Origin: [Mycobacterium] vasticus
Lineage (GTDB): Bacteria > Actinomycetota > Actinomycetes > Mycobacteriales > Mycobacteriaceae
Reading direction: 5' to 3'
Length of the DNA stretch: 64,000 nucleotides
Assembly: GCF_020181595.1 (NCBI RefSeq)
Contig: NZ_CP084028.1
Span: forward strand, 1,067,893-1,131,892
Position numbers and translations under genes: made by a program
Shown here: positions 34,115-43,690 of the stretch, piece by piece
Layout: every line of letters begins with the position of its first letter
Position numbering within the stretch: position 1 is the stretch's first letter
Notes under the pieces: generated by a model
Database searches by the model: none
What the model saw: the letters and a program-made list of their open reading frames with translations, nothing else
Told to the model about the DNA's origin: nothing

Positions 34115-35248
34115 ATGACCGCAGAACAGACACTGCCGGCCTCAACCAACACATCCACCACTGAGTCCCGAAAGGGATCACCGTGGGTATGGGCCTGGGC
34201 CGCAGCCGCGTTCGGCTTCCTGGCCTTCCTACTCGCCAATGCCCGTACCGGCCTGGAATCCGATCGCGTTCGCGATGCGGCGTACACGCAGACACCCCCG
34301 GAGCGGCCGGTACCGGTGCTGTTCGGCTTCGAACACTGGCTCGGAGTGCTGGAAGCCTTCACCGTCGTCGTCATGGTGCTGATCACCATCACCTATGTGG
34401 TGGCGTGGCGCCGCCACCCCTATCACCCGGTGCTGCTGATGGGAATCGTTACGACGCTGATTGTCTGGCAGGACCCGATCATGAACTGGGGGCCGTTTGC
34501 GGTCTACAACCCGGATCTGCATCACCTGCCCGAGGACTGGCCGCTGGTGTCGCTGTCGCCGACCGTCGAACCGTTCGTGGTGCTGGGCTACATCATGTTC
34601 TACCTGGCGCCCTACTTCCCGGGCATCTGGCTGCTGCGCAAGATCCAGGCCCGCCGGCCCGTCGACTCCTTCGTCTGGCGCCACCCGCTGATCAGTCTGG
34701 CGGCCTGCATCTTGCCGTTCGGGATGATCTTGGACGCGGCGCTGGAGATCACCCTGGTGCAGACCGGGATGTACATCTACTCCCAGGTCCCGGCCGGCTC
34801 CATCTTCATGGGGCAGACGCACCAGTTCCCGCTGATCGTCGAGATTCTGGCGGTCAACTTCGTGATGGTGCCCGCCGGGGTGCTGCTGTACCGCGACGAC
34901 ACCGGCCGCACCGTGGCGGAGAGATTGGCGCAGCGGGCCAAGATCTTCGCCGGCCGCCCCACCCTGGGCATGTTCGTCGTGATGCTGGTCCTGATCAACC
35001 TCGGCTACATGTGCTACGGCGCCACCTTCGCACTGGTCAAGATGGCGCACCTGTCCGACACCGTCGCCTGCCCGTGGCCGTACCCCGAGGCGAAGATCTA
35101 CGACCCGCAAGGCTTCTACGAGGAGGCAGGCCAGCCCGGCCCCTACTCGGTAGGCATCTGGTCGGGCTGGGAGAGCGGCCAGCCCAATGGCCGTCCGGAC
35201 GTGCAACCGCCGGCCGACGGCGGACGGTGCGGTCCCGGCAATGGGTGA
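34115..35248 (+). CDS. spirocyclase AveC family-like membrane protein
   Basis: 377 residues with about seven transmembrane helices. Conserved-looking motifs include WQDPIMNWGPFAVYNPDLHHLPEDW, MGQTHQFPLIVE and a C-terminal ACPWPYPEAKIYDPQGFY. This matches the mycobacterial proteins annotated as spirocyclase AveC family. In Streptomyces AveC forms the avermectin spiroketal, but the role in catabolic clusters is unproven. A second, shorter relative is at 26570. It sits between the binding-fold protein and an SDR (8-bp overlap) in one operon. Confidence 0.72.
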   Translation: MTAEQTLPASTNTSTTESRKGSPWVWAWAAAAFGFLAFLLANARTGLESDRVRDAAYTQTPPERPVPVLFGFEHWLGVLEAFTVVVMVLITITYVVAWRRHPYHPVLLMGIVTTLIVWQDPIMNWGPFAVYNPDLHHLPEDWPLVSLSPTVEPFVVLGYIMFYLAPYFPGIWLLRKIQARRPVDSFVWRHPLISLAACILPFGMILDAALEITLVQTGMYIYSQVPAGSIFMGQTHQFPLIVEILAVNFVMVPAGVLLYRDDTGRTVAERLAQRAKIFAGRPTLGMFVVMLVLINLGYMCYGATFALVKMAHLSDTVACPWPYPEAKIYDPQGFYEEAGQPGPYSVGIWSGWESGQPNGRPDVQPPADGGRCGPGNG

Positions 35249-36128
35249 ACCGCGCAGCGTCGTGGTCACCGGCGCCTCGCGCGGGCTCGGGCTGGCGTCG
35301 GCGGTGCACCTGTATCGCCGCGGTTGGCAGGTGGTGGCCGCGATGCGATCACCGGAGGCCGGGTTGGCGGAGCTGCATCGGGCCACCGGTGCACCCGCCG
35401 ACGATCCGCGGTTGATCGGCATTCCGCTGGACCTGACCGACCTCGCATCGGTGGCCGCCGCCGCCAAGGCCATCGAGGCGGCCGTCGGCGCTCCGTACGC
35501 GGTGGTGCACAACGCCGGGATCTCGGCGGCGGGGATGGCCGAAGAGACACCGGTGGACCTGTGGGAGCGGATGTTTCGCACCACCGTCTTCGGGCCGGTG
35601 GCATTGACCAACGCCCTGTTGCCGGCGATGCGCGCGGCGGGCCGGGGGCGCATCGTGGTGGTGTCCAGCGCGGGCGGTGTCCGGGGCATGCCCGCCACCG
35701 CGCCGTACTCCGCGGCCAAGGGAGCATCGGAACGATGGGCTGAATCCCTGGCCAACGAGATCGCGCCGTTCGGCCTGGGCGTGACCATCCTGGTGACCGG
35801 CACCTACGACACCGAGATCATCACCGATGCGGGCACCACGGACTGCCGAGACCTCAACGGCCCCTACGCACGTCATCACAGCACCATGGACCGGCGGGGA
35901 CGCGCGGCGGTCAAACGCGCCGCCCGTTCTCCGGAACGCTTCGCCGCCGGACTTGCGGCCGCGCTGGAGTCCCGCAAGCCCTTCGTCCGACAGCCTGGCG
36001 GACCTGACGCCCGAATGCTGTTGATCGCCAACCGAATGCTCCCCGGCGCCGGCTTCCATCATGCGATTCGCCTGATGATGGGACTGCCGAGGTTCGGGGC
36101 CTTGACGGACAGGGGTCCAGATGCCTGA
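35241..36128 (+). CDS. short-chain dehydrogenase/reductase
   Basis: 295 residues from ATG 35241, overlapping the AveC-like gene by 8 bp. Classical SDR features: cofactor motif TGASRGLGLASA, NAG (VVHNAGISAAG), catalytic Ser region RIVVVSSAGGVRG, and Y-x3-K in PYSAAKGASERW. Likely NAD(P)-dependent oxidation of an alcohol produced by a P450. Its last 8 bp overlap the ALDH gene, so translation is coupled. An upstream in-frame start lies inside the AveC-like gene and is rejected. Confidence 0.88.
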   Translation: MGEPRSVVVTGASRGLGLASAVHLYRRGWQVVAAMRSPEAGLAELHRATGAPADDPRLIGIPLDLTDLASVAAAAKAIEAAVGAPYAVVHNAGISAAGMAEETPVDLWERMFRTTVFGPVALTNALLPAMRAAGRGRIVVVSSAGGVRGMPATAPYSAAKGASERWAESLANEIAPFGLGVTILVTGTYDTEIITDAGTTDCRDLNGPYARHHSTMDRRGRAAVKRAARSPERFAAGLAAALESRKPFVRQPGGPDARMLLIANRMLPGAGFHHAIRLMMGLPRFGALTDRGPDA

Positions 36129-37662
36129 CATTCCCCGCCTCGAGTCGCAGATGATGATCGACGGCAAGCTCGTCGACGGCCAGAACGGCACCTTCGTCAA
36201 TCTCAATCCGGCCACCGAGGAGGCGATCGGTGAGGTCGCTGATGCCTCCGCGGCCGACATGCACCGCGCCATCGACGCCGCGCGGCGGGCATTTGACGAC
36301 ACCGACTGGTCGACCAATCATGCCTTCCGGCAACGTTGTCTGCTGCAACTGCAGGACGCCCTGGAAGCCGAGCGTGAGGAGCTGCGCGAAGAGCTGATCC
36401 TCGAAGCGGGCTGCCCGCGGGCGATCACCGCGGGTCCGCAGCTCGACGCGCCGCTGTCGGACGGACTGAGATACCCGGCGCAGCTGATCGACAGCTACCC
36501 GTGGGAGACGTCGTTGGGGGACGCGTTCGTCTCGGTGACCGGCGTCAACACCACCCGCAAGGTCTGGCGGGAACCCGTCGGGGTGGTCGGGGCGATCGTG
36601 CCGTGGAACTTCCCGTTCGAAGTCGCCATCCACAAGATCGGTCAATCGCTGGCGACCGGCAACACACTCGTACTCAAACCCGCACCCGACACCCCGTTCA
36701 ACGCGTCCCGGCTGGGCCGGCTGATCGCCGAGAACACCGATATCCCAGCGGGTGTGGCGAATGTGGTGACCTCATCGGATCACCTGGTCGGCGAGGAACT
36801 CACGCTCTCGCCCAAGGTCGACCTGATCTCGTTCACCGGATCCACCGCGGTCGGGCAGCGCATCATGGCCAAGGGCGCCGCGACCATGAAGCGCCTCTTC
36901 CTGGAGCTGGGCGGCAAGTCGGCGACCATCGTGCTCGAAGACGCCGACCTGGCGCTGGGCGCCATGATGGGCATCGCGCCGTGCATGCACGCCGGGCAGG
37001 GCTGCGCCAACCCCACCCGGCTGCTGCTGCCTCGGTCACGCTACGACGAAGGCGTCGCCATGCTGCAGGCGATGTACGCCGGCATCGTGCCGGGTGACCC
37101 GCAGGACGCCTCGACGCTGTGCGGTCCGGTGATCTCGGCCAAGCAGCGCAACCGGATTCGCGGCTACATCCAGAAGGGCATCGATGAAGGGGCTCGCATG
37201 CTGGTCGGGGGCACCGAAGCCCCGGACGGCCTGGGCCGCGGATACTTCGTGCGGCCCACCCTGTTCGTCGACGTCGACAACTCGATGACCATCGCCCAGG
37301 AGGAGATCTTCGGGCCGGTGCTGGCCGTGATTCCCTACGCCGACGAAGACGACGCGGTGCGCATCGCCAACGACAGCCCGTACGGCCTGGCCGGAAACGT
37401 CATGTCGGGGAGCCTGGATCACGCACTGGCCGTGGCCAAGCGGCTGCGCGCCGGATTCATCGGCCTCAACGGCGCCGCCGGATACGGCGCCGACACACCG
37501 TTCGGCGGCTACAAGGCCAGCGGGGTCGGCCGCCAGAACGGCACCGCCGGATTCGACCAGTACACCGAGATCAAATCTGTGGCCTACCCGGCGGTTAGCG
37601 AGCCTCGACGAAGGAGAGGCGAAGCTGGACCGCCGAATCAACCCCGCCGGTTAGAGGAGTAA
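36121..37662 (+). CDS. aldehyde dehydrogenase
   Basis: 513 residues, standard ALDH length. The NAD-binding motif is VPWNFPFEVAIHKIGQSL, the general base Glu is in LELGGKSATI, and the nucleophile Cys295 is in AGQGCANPTR. The C-terminal motif EEIFGPVLAVIPY is present. It oxidises an aldehyde to an acid, fitting the step between P450/SDR oxidation and CoA activation. It ends 2 bp before a P450 gene. Confidence 0.95.
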   Translation: MPDIPRLESQMMIDGKLVDGQNGTFVNLNPATEEAIGEVADASAADMHRAIDAARRAFDDTDWSTNHAFRQRCLLQLQDALEAEREELREELILEAGCPRAITAGPQLDAPLSDGLRYPAQLIDSYPWETSLGDAFVSVTGVNTTRKVWREPVGVVGAIVPWNFPFEVAIHKIGQSLATGNTLVLKPAPDTPFNASRLGRLIAENTDIPAGVANVVTSSDHLVGEELTLSPKVDLISFTGSTAVGQRIMAKGAATMKRLFLELGGKSATIVLEDADLALGAMMGIAPCMHAGQGCANPTRLLLPRSRYDEGVAMLQAMYAGIVPGDPQDASTLCGPVISAKQRNRIRGYIQKGIDEGARMLVGGTEAPDGLGRGYFVRPTLFVDVDNSMTIAQEEIFGPVLAVIPYADEDDAVRIANDSPYGLAGNVMSGSLDHALAVAKRLRAGFIGLNGAAGYGADTPFGGYKASGVGRQNGTAGFDQYTEIKSVAYPAVSEPRRRRGEAGPPNQPRRLEE

Positions 37663-37664
37663 TT

Positions 37665-38876
37665 GTGCAATTGTTTGATGACCTGGAGGACTTCGGCGCC
37701 TTCGACGACGTGGTGTCCGGCGATGTCCGAGACCCCTACACCGAGTTGGCCCGGCTGCGCCGCGAGGAACCGGTGCAGCGCATCGACATCTCCGGGATGC
37801 CGCACGAGGAATCCAAACCCGTGTTCATGGTGTACCGCCATGAGGACGTGATAAAGATGTTGCGCGACAACGAGACCTTCTCGTCGTCGATCATCATCGA
37901 TACCTTCGGCGACGTGCTCGGCCAACAGGTGATGCTGGGCATGGACGAGCCCCAGCACGGCCGGCACCGGGCGCTGGTGTCCAAGGCGTTCTCGCCGCGA
38001 GCGGTGGCCGGCTGGGAACAAGAATTGGTGATACCGGTCGCCAACCTGCTGATCGACCGCTTCGCCGATCGAGGCCACGCGGATCTGGTCAAGGAGTTCA
38101 ACTTCGAGTACCCGACCCGCATCATCGCCCGCATCCTGGGCCTGCCCGAAGGCGATTACGAACAGTTCCAGCGCTGGTCGATCTCCCTGCTGTCGTTCAC
38201 CATCAACCCCGAGCGGGGCCGCGCGGCATCGCTGGCGTTGCGCGACTACTTCACCCCGATCCTGGCCGCCCGCCGGCTCGACCCGCGCAACGACCTGATC
38301 AGCCGGTTGGCCGACGCCGAGATCGACGGCCAGAAGCTGTCCGACGAGGAGATCTTCTCCTTCCTGCGGCTGCTGCTGCCGGCCGGCATCGAGACCACCT
38401 ACCGCTCGCTGGGCAACCTGCTGTTCGCGCTGCTCACCCACACCGATCAGCTCGACGCCGTGCGCGCCGACCGGTCCCTGCTGCCGCAGGCGATCGAAGA
38501 GGGAGTGCGTTGGGACGCACCGCTGTTGACCATCACCCGGGTGGCCACCTGCGACACCGAGTTGAGCGGGGTGCCCATTCCGGCGGGCTCGGCGGTGATG
38601 CCGATGCTGGGTGCCGCCAACCGTCAGGACGACCGCTACGCCAACCCGAACCTGTTCGACATCTTTCGCGAGTCCAAGGTGCACGCGTCGTGGGGCCACG
38701 GCGCCCACGTCTGCCTCGGCAGTCACCTGGCCCGGATGGAGATGCGCGACGCGCTGGGCCTGATGTTCGATCGGCTGCCGAACCTGCGGCTGGATCCCGA
38801 CGGCGCTGACCCGCACATCCGCGGCCAGGTGTTCCGGTCACCGACGGCGCTGCCCGTGCGCTTCGATGCCCCGTGA
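37665..38876 (+). CDS. cytochrome P450
   Basis: 403 residues. I-helix PAGIETTYRS, K-helix E-x-x-R in EEGVRWDAP, heme loop SWGHGAHVCLGSHLARMEMR with Cys350. Trp replaces the common Phe at the start of the heme motif, a variation also found in other mycobacterial P450s. The GTG start follows AGAGGAG. It is coupled to the next SDR gene by a GTGA overlap. Third-from-last of the oxidative genes before the thiolase. Confidence 0.94.
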   Translation: MQLFDDLEDFGAFDDVVSGDVRDPYTELARLRREEPVQRIDISGMPHEESKPVFMVYRHEDVIKMLRDNETFSSSIIIDTFGDVLGQQVMLGMDEPQHGRHRALVSKAFSPRAVAGWEQELVIPVANLLIDRFADRGHADLVKEFNFEYPTRIIARILGLPEGDYEQFQRWSISLLSFTINPERGRAASLALRDYFTPILAARRLDPRNDLISRLADAEIDGQKLSDEEIFSFLRLLLPAGIETTYRSLGNLLFALLTHTDQLDAVRADRSLLPQAIEEGVRWDAPLLTITRVATCDTELSGVPIPAGSAVMPMLGAANRQDDRYANPNLFDIFRESKVHASWGHGAHVCLGSHLARMEMRDALGLMFDRLPNLRLDPDGADPHIRGQVFRSPTALPVRFDAP

Positions 38877-39784
38877 CCGAGCTGCGGTTCGACGGGCGGG
38901 TCGCCGTCGTCACCGGCGCGGGTCGCGGGGTGGGGCGTGGCCACGCGATGTTGTTGGCGGACAAGGGCGCCGCCGTGGTGGTGGCCGACCACGGGGTGGG
39001 CATCGACGGTGACGGCACGTCATCGGAGCCGGCCGATGAGGTGGTGCGCGACATCATCGCCGCCGGCGGGCGGGCCGTCGCGTGTTATGCCTCGGTCGCC
39101 GAACCGCAGGGTGCGCAGGCCATCATCGACACCGCGATCGAGTCCTTCGGCCGAATCGACGCGGTGATCAACAATGCCGGCATCCACGATCCGGGGTTCT
39201 TCGGCGACCTGTCGGTGCAGCAGTTCCGCACCATGCTCGACGTCCACTACCTCGGCACCCTGATGGTGTCCCGTGCCGCCTGGCCGCACTTCGTCGAAGC
39301 CGGATACGGACGCATCGTCAACACCGTCTCCGAAGCGATGCTGGGCGGCATCAGCGAGCTGACCAGCTACGGCGCCGCCAAGGGGGCTGTGTTCGGCCTT
39401 ACCCGCAATCTGGCGACCGAAGGCGCCGCACACGGCATCGCGGTGAACGCGATCTCGCCGCGCGCCTATACCCGGATGTCGGCGTCGCACTCGGATTCGG
39501 TTGCGGCCCAACTGTCCATCCCCAAAGAGATGATGGACACCGTCAACGCCGCCATGCCCCCGGAACTGTGTGCACCCGCTGCCGCGTTCCTGGCCCACCC
39601 GGACTGCCCGCTCAACGGCGAGGTGCTGCAGATCGGCATGGGCAATGTTGCGCGCATCGCCGTGGTGCGCACCGCCGGCGTCACGAAATCCCCGCTGACT
39701 GCCGAGGACATCGCCGAGAACCTCGAGGAGATCATGAACGTTTCCGATGCCCAGGTCGCCGAAGTCACCCAGATGGTGCTGTGA
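38873..39784 (+). CDS. short-chain dehydrogenase (HSD17B4/MFE-2-like N-terminal type)
   Basis: 303 residues. The cofactor motif is TGAGRGVGRGHA, followed by ADHGVGIDGDGTSSEPADEVV, an insertion like that of peroxisomal multifunctional enzyme type 2 dehydrogenase. The catalytic region is SYGAAKGAVFGL. In that family the substrate is a 3-hydroxyacyl-CoA, including steroid and branched side-chain CoAs. It would fit beta-oxidation with the ECH and thiolase downstream. It is a paralogue of the frameshifted SDR at 29384. GTG overlaps the P450 stop. Confidence 0.85.
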   Translation: MTELRFDGRVAVVTGAGRGVGRGHAMLLADKGAAVVVADHGVGIDGDGTSSEPADEVVRDIIAAGGRAVACYASVAEPQGAQAIIDTAIESFGRIDAVINNAGIHDPGFFGDLSVQQFRTMLDVHYLGTLMVSRAAWPHFVEAGYGRIVNTVSEAMLGGISELTSYGAAKGAVFGLTRNLATEGAAHGIAVNAISPRAYTRMSASHSDSVAAQLSIPKEMMDTVNAAMPPELCAPAAAFLAHPDCPLNGEVLQIGMGNVARIAVVRTAGVTKSPLTAEDIAENLEEIMNVSDAQVAEVTQMVL

Positions 39785-39806
39785 CGGATTCAAAGGAGGT
39801 TCAGCA

Positions 39807-41072
39807 GTGAGCGATTTTGATTCGATCGACTTCTTCACCGATCAGTCGTTGATCCCCGACCCCTACCCGTACTTCGATCATCTGCGGGCCAAATGCCCGA
39901 TGGTGCACGAGCCGCACCAAGGGGTGCTGGCCGTGACCGGGCACGCCGAAGCGCTTGCCGTGTACCGGGATCCGGCGTTCTCCGCCTGCGTGTCGGTGGC
40001 CGGGCCGTTCTCCGGGCTGCCGTTCACCCCGACCGGTGACGACATCAGCGACCTCATCGAGGCGCACCGCGATCAGATTCCGATGAGTGAGCACATCGTC
40101 ACCCAGGATCCTCCGCTGCACACCCGGACCCGCGGGTTGCTGAGCCGGTTGCTGACACCCAAGCGGCTCATGGAGAACGAGGAGTTCATGTGGCGGCTGG
40201 CCGACGAACAGCTCGACAAGTTCGTCGCCCGTGGCAGTTGTGAGTTCATCGAGGACTACGCCAAGCCGTTCTCGATGCTGGTGATCGCGGACCTGCTCGG
40301 AGTCCCGGCCGACGATCACCGGGAGTTTCGCCGGGTGATGGCCGGCGAACTGGTCGGTGCGGTGGACGACGATGACCCGGTTCACCACAACCCGTTGCAG
40401 TGGCTCGACGACAGGTTCTACGCCTACATCGAAGACCGGCGCCGGCAGCCGCGCGGGGACGTGTTGACCCAACTGGCGCAGGCCAGATACGACGACGGCT
40501 CCCCGCCCGAGATCATCGATGTGGTGCGTGTCGCCACGTTCCTGTTCGCCGCCGGCCAGGAGACCACGGTCAAGTTGCTCAGCGCCGGGCTGCGGGTGAT
40601 CGCCGAACGACCCGACATCCAGGAGTTGCTGCGCAGCGACCGCGACCGCATCCCCACCTTCTTGGAGGAGACCCTGCGCACCGAGAGCCCGGTCAAATCC
40701 CACTTCCGGATGGCGCGCACCACGACGACCGTCGGCGACATCACGGTGCCGGCCGGCACCACGGTGATGCTGCTGCCCGGGGCCAGCAACCGTGACCCGC
40801 GCAAGTTCGAAGACCCCGACGAGTTCCGGGTCGACCGGGCCAACGTCCGCGAGCATGTGGCGTTCGGCCGGGGAGTGCATTCGTGCCCCGGCTCGCCGCT
40901 GGCCCGCGCCGAGGGACGGATCTCGCTGAACCGAATCCTGGACCGGATGACCGACATTCGCATCTGCGAGCAGCGGCACGGCCCGCCGGGGGACCGCCGC
41001 TACAGCTACGAGCCGACTTTCATCATGCGGGGGCTGCAAGACCTGCACCTGGAGTTCACTCCGGCCGGCTGA
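39807..41072 (+). CDS. cytochrome P450
   Basis: 421 residues from GTG 39807, with AAAGGAGG eight bases upstream. I-helix FAAGQETTVK, K-helix EETLRTESP, heme loop FGRGVHSCPGSPLARAEGR with Cys360 (Pro follows Cys rather than the usual Leu). Third P450 of the island and the second of this operon. It probably performs a further hydroxylation in the same pathway. An 84-bp gap follows before the thiolase. Confidence 0.94.
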   Translation: MSDFDSIDFFTDQSLIPDPYPYFDHLRAKCPMVHEPHQGVLAVTGHAEALAVYRDPAFSACVSVAGPFSGLPFTPTGDDISDLIEAHRDQIPMSEHIVTQDPPLHTRTRGLLSRLLTPKRLMENEEFMWRLADEQLDKFVARGSCEFIEDYAKPFSMLVIADLLGVPADDHREFRRVMAGELVGAVDDDDPVHHNPLQWLDDRFYAYIEDRRRQPRGDVLTQLAQARYDDGSPPEIIDVVRVATFLFAAGQETTVKLLSAGLRVIAERPDIQELLRSDRDRIPTFLEETLRTESPVKSHFRMARTTTTVGDITVPAGTTVMLLPGASNRDPRKFEDPDEFRVDRANVREHVAFGRGVHSCPGSPLARAEGRISLNRILDRMTDIRICEQRHGPPGDRRYSYEPTFIMRGLQDLHLEFTPAG

Positions 41073-41156
41073 TCTCCCACCGCAGACCCCGGCCGGCCGA
41101 GTCCAGTACGGGTTGGTTGAATCGACGTCAGACAACCGACCTAAGGAGACGCAGTC

Positions 41157-42302
41157 ATGGCTGAAGCCGTCATCGTCGAAGCGGTGCGTTCGCCAATCGG
41201 CAAGCGCAACGGCGGCCTGTCGGGGGTGCACCCCGCAGAGCTGTCCGCCCAGGTGCTCAACGGGCTCGTGCAGCGCGCCGGCGTGGACCCGGAACTGGTG
41301 GACGACGTCATCTGGGGCTGCGTCATGCAGGCCGGTGAGCAGGCCCTGGACATCGGCCGCACCGCCCTGCTGGCCGCGGGCTGGCCGGAGAGCGTGCCGG
41401 GTGTGACGGTGGATCGCCAGTGCGGATCGAGTCAGCAGTCGGTGCACTTCGCCGCTGCCGGTGTGGTCGCCGGACACTACGACGTCGTCGTCGCCGGTGG
41501 TGTCGAGTCGATGTCGCGCACCCCGATGGGTGCTTCGCTGGCCAACGGCGGACACCCCTACCCGGAGGCCTTCCGCAACCGCTACACCCAGACCCCCAAC
41601 CAGGGCACCGGTGCGGAGATGATGGCGCAGAAGTGGGGACTGACCCGCACCGCGCTGGACACCTTCGCGCTCCAGTCGCACGAGAAGGCCGCCGCTGCAC
41701 AGGATTCGGGTGTCTTCACCGACGAGATCGTCGGTATCAAGGACGGCGACGGCAACGTCGTGAATGCCGATGAGGGCATTCGGCGTGGCACCACGCTGGA
41801 GAAGATGGGCCAGCTCAAGCCCGCCTTCAAAGAGGACGGCGTGATCCACGCGGGCAACTCCAGCCAGATCTCCGACGGCTCGGCGGCGCTGCTGTTCATG
41901 TCGGCGGCCAAGGCGCGGGAGCTGGGCTGTACGCCGCTGGCGCGGGTGCACACCGCCACGCTGGCCGGCGCCGACCCGGTGATGATGCTGTCGGCGCCGA
42001 TCCCGGCCACCCAGAAAGCGTTGCAGCGCTCCGGCCTGAGCGTCGACGACATCGGGGTGTTCGAGGTCAACGAGGCCTTCGCCCCGGTCCCGATGTCGTG
42101 GCTGGCCGACATCGGCGCCGACCCGAAGAAGCTGAACCCCAACGGCGGCGCGATCGCGCTCGGCCACCCGCTCGGCGGCTCCGGCGCGCGGATCATGACC
42201 ACCATGCTATATCACATGCGCGCCAACGGGATTCGCTACGGTCTGCAGACCATGTGCGAGGGTGGCGGCCAGGCCAACGCCACCATCCTGGAGCTGCTGT
42301 GA
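41157..42302 (+). CDS. thiolase / acetyl-CoA C-acyltransferase
   Basis: 381 residues. The nucleophile Cys89 lies in VDRQCGSSQQSVH; NEAFAPVP and GHPLGGSGAR provide the His motifs, and Cys367 in MCEGGGQANA is the second catalytic Cys. All elements for thiolytic cleavage of a 3-ketoacyl-CoA are present. AAGGAG precedes the ATG. Its stop overlaps the ECH start (GTGA). In the island it would close a beta-oxidation turn. Confidence 0.95.
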   Translation: MAEAVIVEAVRSPIGKRNGGLSGVHPAELSAQVLNGLVQRAGVDPELVDDVIWGCVMQAGEQALDIGRTALLAAGWPESVPGVTVDRQCGSSQQSVHFAAAGVVAGHYDVVVAGGVESMSRTPMGASLANGGHPYPEAFRNRYTQTPNQGTGAEMMAQKWGLTRTALDTFALQSHEKAAAAQDSGVFTDEIVGIKDGDGNVVNADEGIRRGTTLEKMGQLKPAFKEDGVIHAGNSSQISDGSAALLFMSAAKARELGCTPLARVHTATLAGADPVMMLSAPIPATQKALQRSGLSVDDIGVFEVNEAFAPVPMSWLADIGADPKKLNPNGGAIALGHPLGGSGARIMTTMLYHMRANGIRYGLQTMCEGGGQANATILELL

Positions 42303-43087
42303 GTGAGCCGGCCGTTCTGGTGGAACGGCGCGGCAACGTCTCGCTGATCACGATCAACCGGCCGGAGGCGCGCAACGCCGTCAACGGCGCGGTCAGCACC
42401 GGCATCGGTGACGCCCTGGCCCAGGCTCAGGCCGACGACGAGGTGCGGGCGGTGGTGATCACCGGGGCCGGCGACAAATCGTTCTGCGCCGGGGCCGATC
42501 TCAAGGCGGTGGTCAACCGGGAGAACATCTTTCACGCCGAGCACCCGGAGTGGGGTTTCGCCGGCTATGTGGAGCACTTCATCGACAAGCCGACGATCGC
42601 GGCGGTCAACGGCACCGCACTCGGCGGCGGCACCGAACTGGCGCTGGCCAGCGACCTGGTGGTCGCCGAGCAGCGCGCGCAGTTCGGTCTCCCCGAGGTC
42701 AAGCGCGGCCTGATCGCCGGCGCGGGCGGAGTGTTCCGCATCGTCGATCAGCTGCCCCGCAAGGTGGCCCTGGAACTGCTCTACACCGGGGATCCGATCT
42801 CGGCCGATGACGCCGCCCGCTGGGGACTGGTCAACCGGGTGGTCCCGGATGGCTCTGTGCTGGATGCCGCGCTGGAGCTGGCGGCCAGGATCACCGGCAA
42901 CGCGCCGCTGTCGGTGCGGGCCAGCAAGCGCATCGCCTATGGCGTCGACGACGGCGTCATCACCGGCGAGGTGGCGGACTGGGCCCGCAGCGGCCGGGAG
43001 TTCGCCGCGCTGCTGCGCTCCGAGGACTCCAAGGAAGGTCCGCGGGCGTTCGCCGAGAAGCGGGCGCCGGTGTGGAAGGCTCGGTGA
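42299..43087 (+). CDS. enoyl-CoA hydratase/isomerase
   Basis: 262 residues from GTG 42299. Crotonase motifs: KSFCAGADLKAVVN, NGTALGGGTELALASDLVVA and GLPEVKRGLIAGAGGVFR, with a Glu in PEVKRG at one catalytic acid position; the second acid appears replaced. It is coupled to the thiolase gene before it and to the gamma-carbonic-anhydrase-like gene after it (both 4-bp overlaps). Likely hydration or isomerisation of an unsaturated CoA ester in the same pathway. Confidence 0.93.
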   Translation: MSEPAVLVERRGNVSLITINRPEARNAVNGAVSTGIGDALAQAQADDEVRAVVITGAGDKSFCAGADLKAVVNRENIFHAEHPEWGFAGYVEHFIDKPTIAAVNGTALGGGTELALASDLVVAEQRAQFGLPEVKRGLIAGAGGVFRIVDQLPRKVALELLYTGDPISADDAARWGLVNRVVPDGSVLDAALELAARITGNAPLSVRASKRIAYGVDDGVITGEVADWARSGREFAALLRSEDSKEGPRAFAEKRAPVWKAR

Positions 43088-43611
43088 GCCGGGTGCCGCA
43101 GCCGCTGATCATCGCGGTTGCCGGCCACGCGCCGCAGGTGCACGCCGAGGCCTGGGTGGCGCCCAACGCCACCCTCATCGGCCAGGTCAGCCTGGCCGCC
43201 GGGGCAAGCGTCTGGTACTCGGCCACACTGCGCGCCGAGATGGAGCCGATCGAGATCGGCGTCGGCTCCAACATTCAGGACGGTGTGACGATGCACGTCG
43301 ACAAGGACTTCCCGGCGCGGGTCGGGGCCCGGGTCAGCGTGGGCCACAACGCGGTGCTGCACGGCTGCACCGTCGGCGACGACTGCCTGATCGGCATGGG
43401 TGCGATCGTCCTCAACGGAGCCGTGGTGGGCGAAGGGTCCCTGGTCGCTGCTGGCGCGGTCGTCCCGCAGGGCATGGTGGTGCCGCCCCGGTCGCTGGTG
43501 GCGGGGGTGCCGGGCAAGGTGCGGCGCGAGCTCAGCGAGGCTGAAGTCGCCAACAATCGGTTCAATGCCGAGGGTTATCGCATGCTGACCGAAGTCCATC
43601 GGGCGAACTGA
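43084..43611 (+). CDS. gamma-carbonic anhydrase-like hexapeptide-repeat protein
   Basis: 175 residues of left-handed beta-helix repeats (PNATLIGQVSLAAGASVWYSATLRAE). All three zinc-ligand His appear: one in GVTMHVD, two in VGHNAVLHGC. Gamma-class relatives include true carbonic anhydrases, CaiE and the PaaY thioesterase of phenylacetate catabolism. The tight coupling with thiolase and ECH favours a PaaY-like housekeeping thioesterase, but this is inference. Last gene of the long operon. Confidence 0.85.
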   Translation: MSRVPQPLIIAVAGHAPQVHAEAWVAPNATLIGQVSLAAGASVWYSATLRAEMEPIEIGVGSNIQDGVTMHVDKDFPARVGARVSVGHNAVLHGCTVGDDCLIGMGAIVLNGAVVGEGSLVAAGAVVPQGMVVPPRSLVAGVPGKVRRELSEAEVANNRFNAEGYRMLTEVHRAN

Positions 43612-43690
43612 CGCATTCGGGCCACCGACCGCGGTACGGCAGCTACGTTCTAGAGACGTTGATCAACCCGCTGCCGAGGGGACGTCCTGC

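Noticed and set aside
41111..41141. Inverted repeat GGTTGGTTG...CAACCGACC upstream of the thiolase
   Set aside because: Imperfect, long spacer, and overlapping the ribosome-site region of an operon-internal gene; could be chance. The half-site resembles the 46371 palindrome but not enough to claim an operator.
39801..42167. 788-codon minus-strand frame spanning the P450 and thiolase genes
   Set aside because: Crosses two clear plus-strand genes; no domain recognised.
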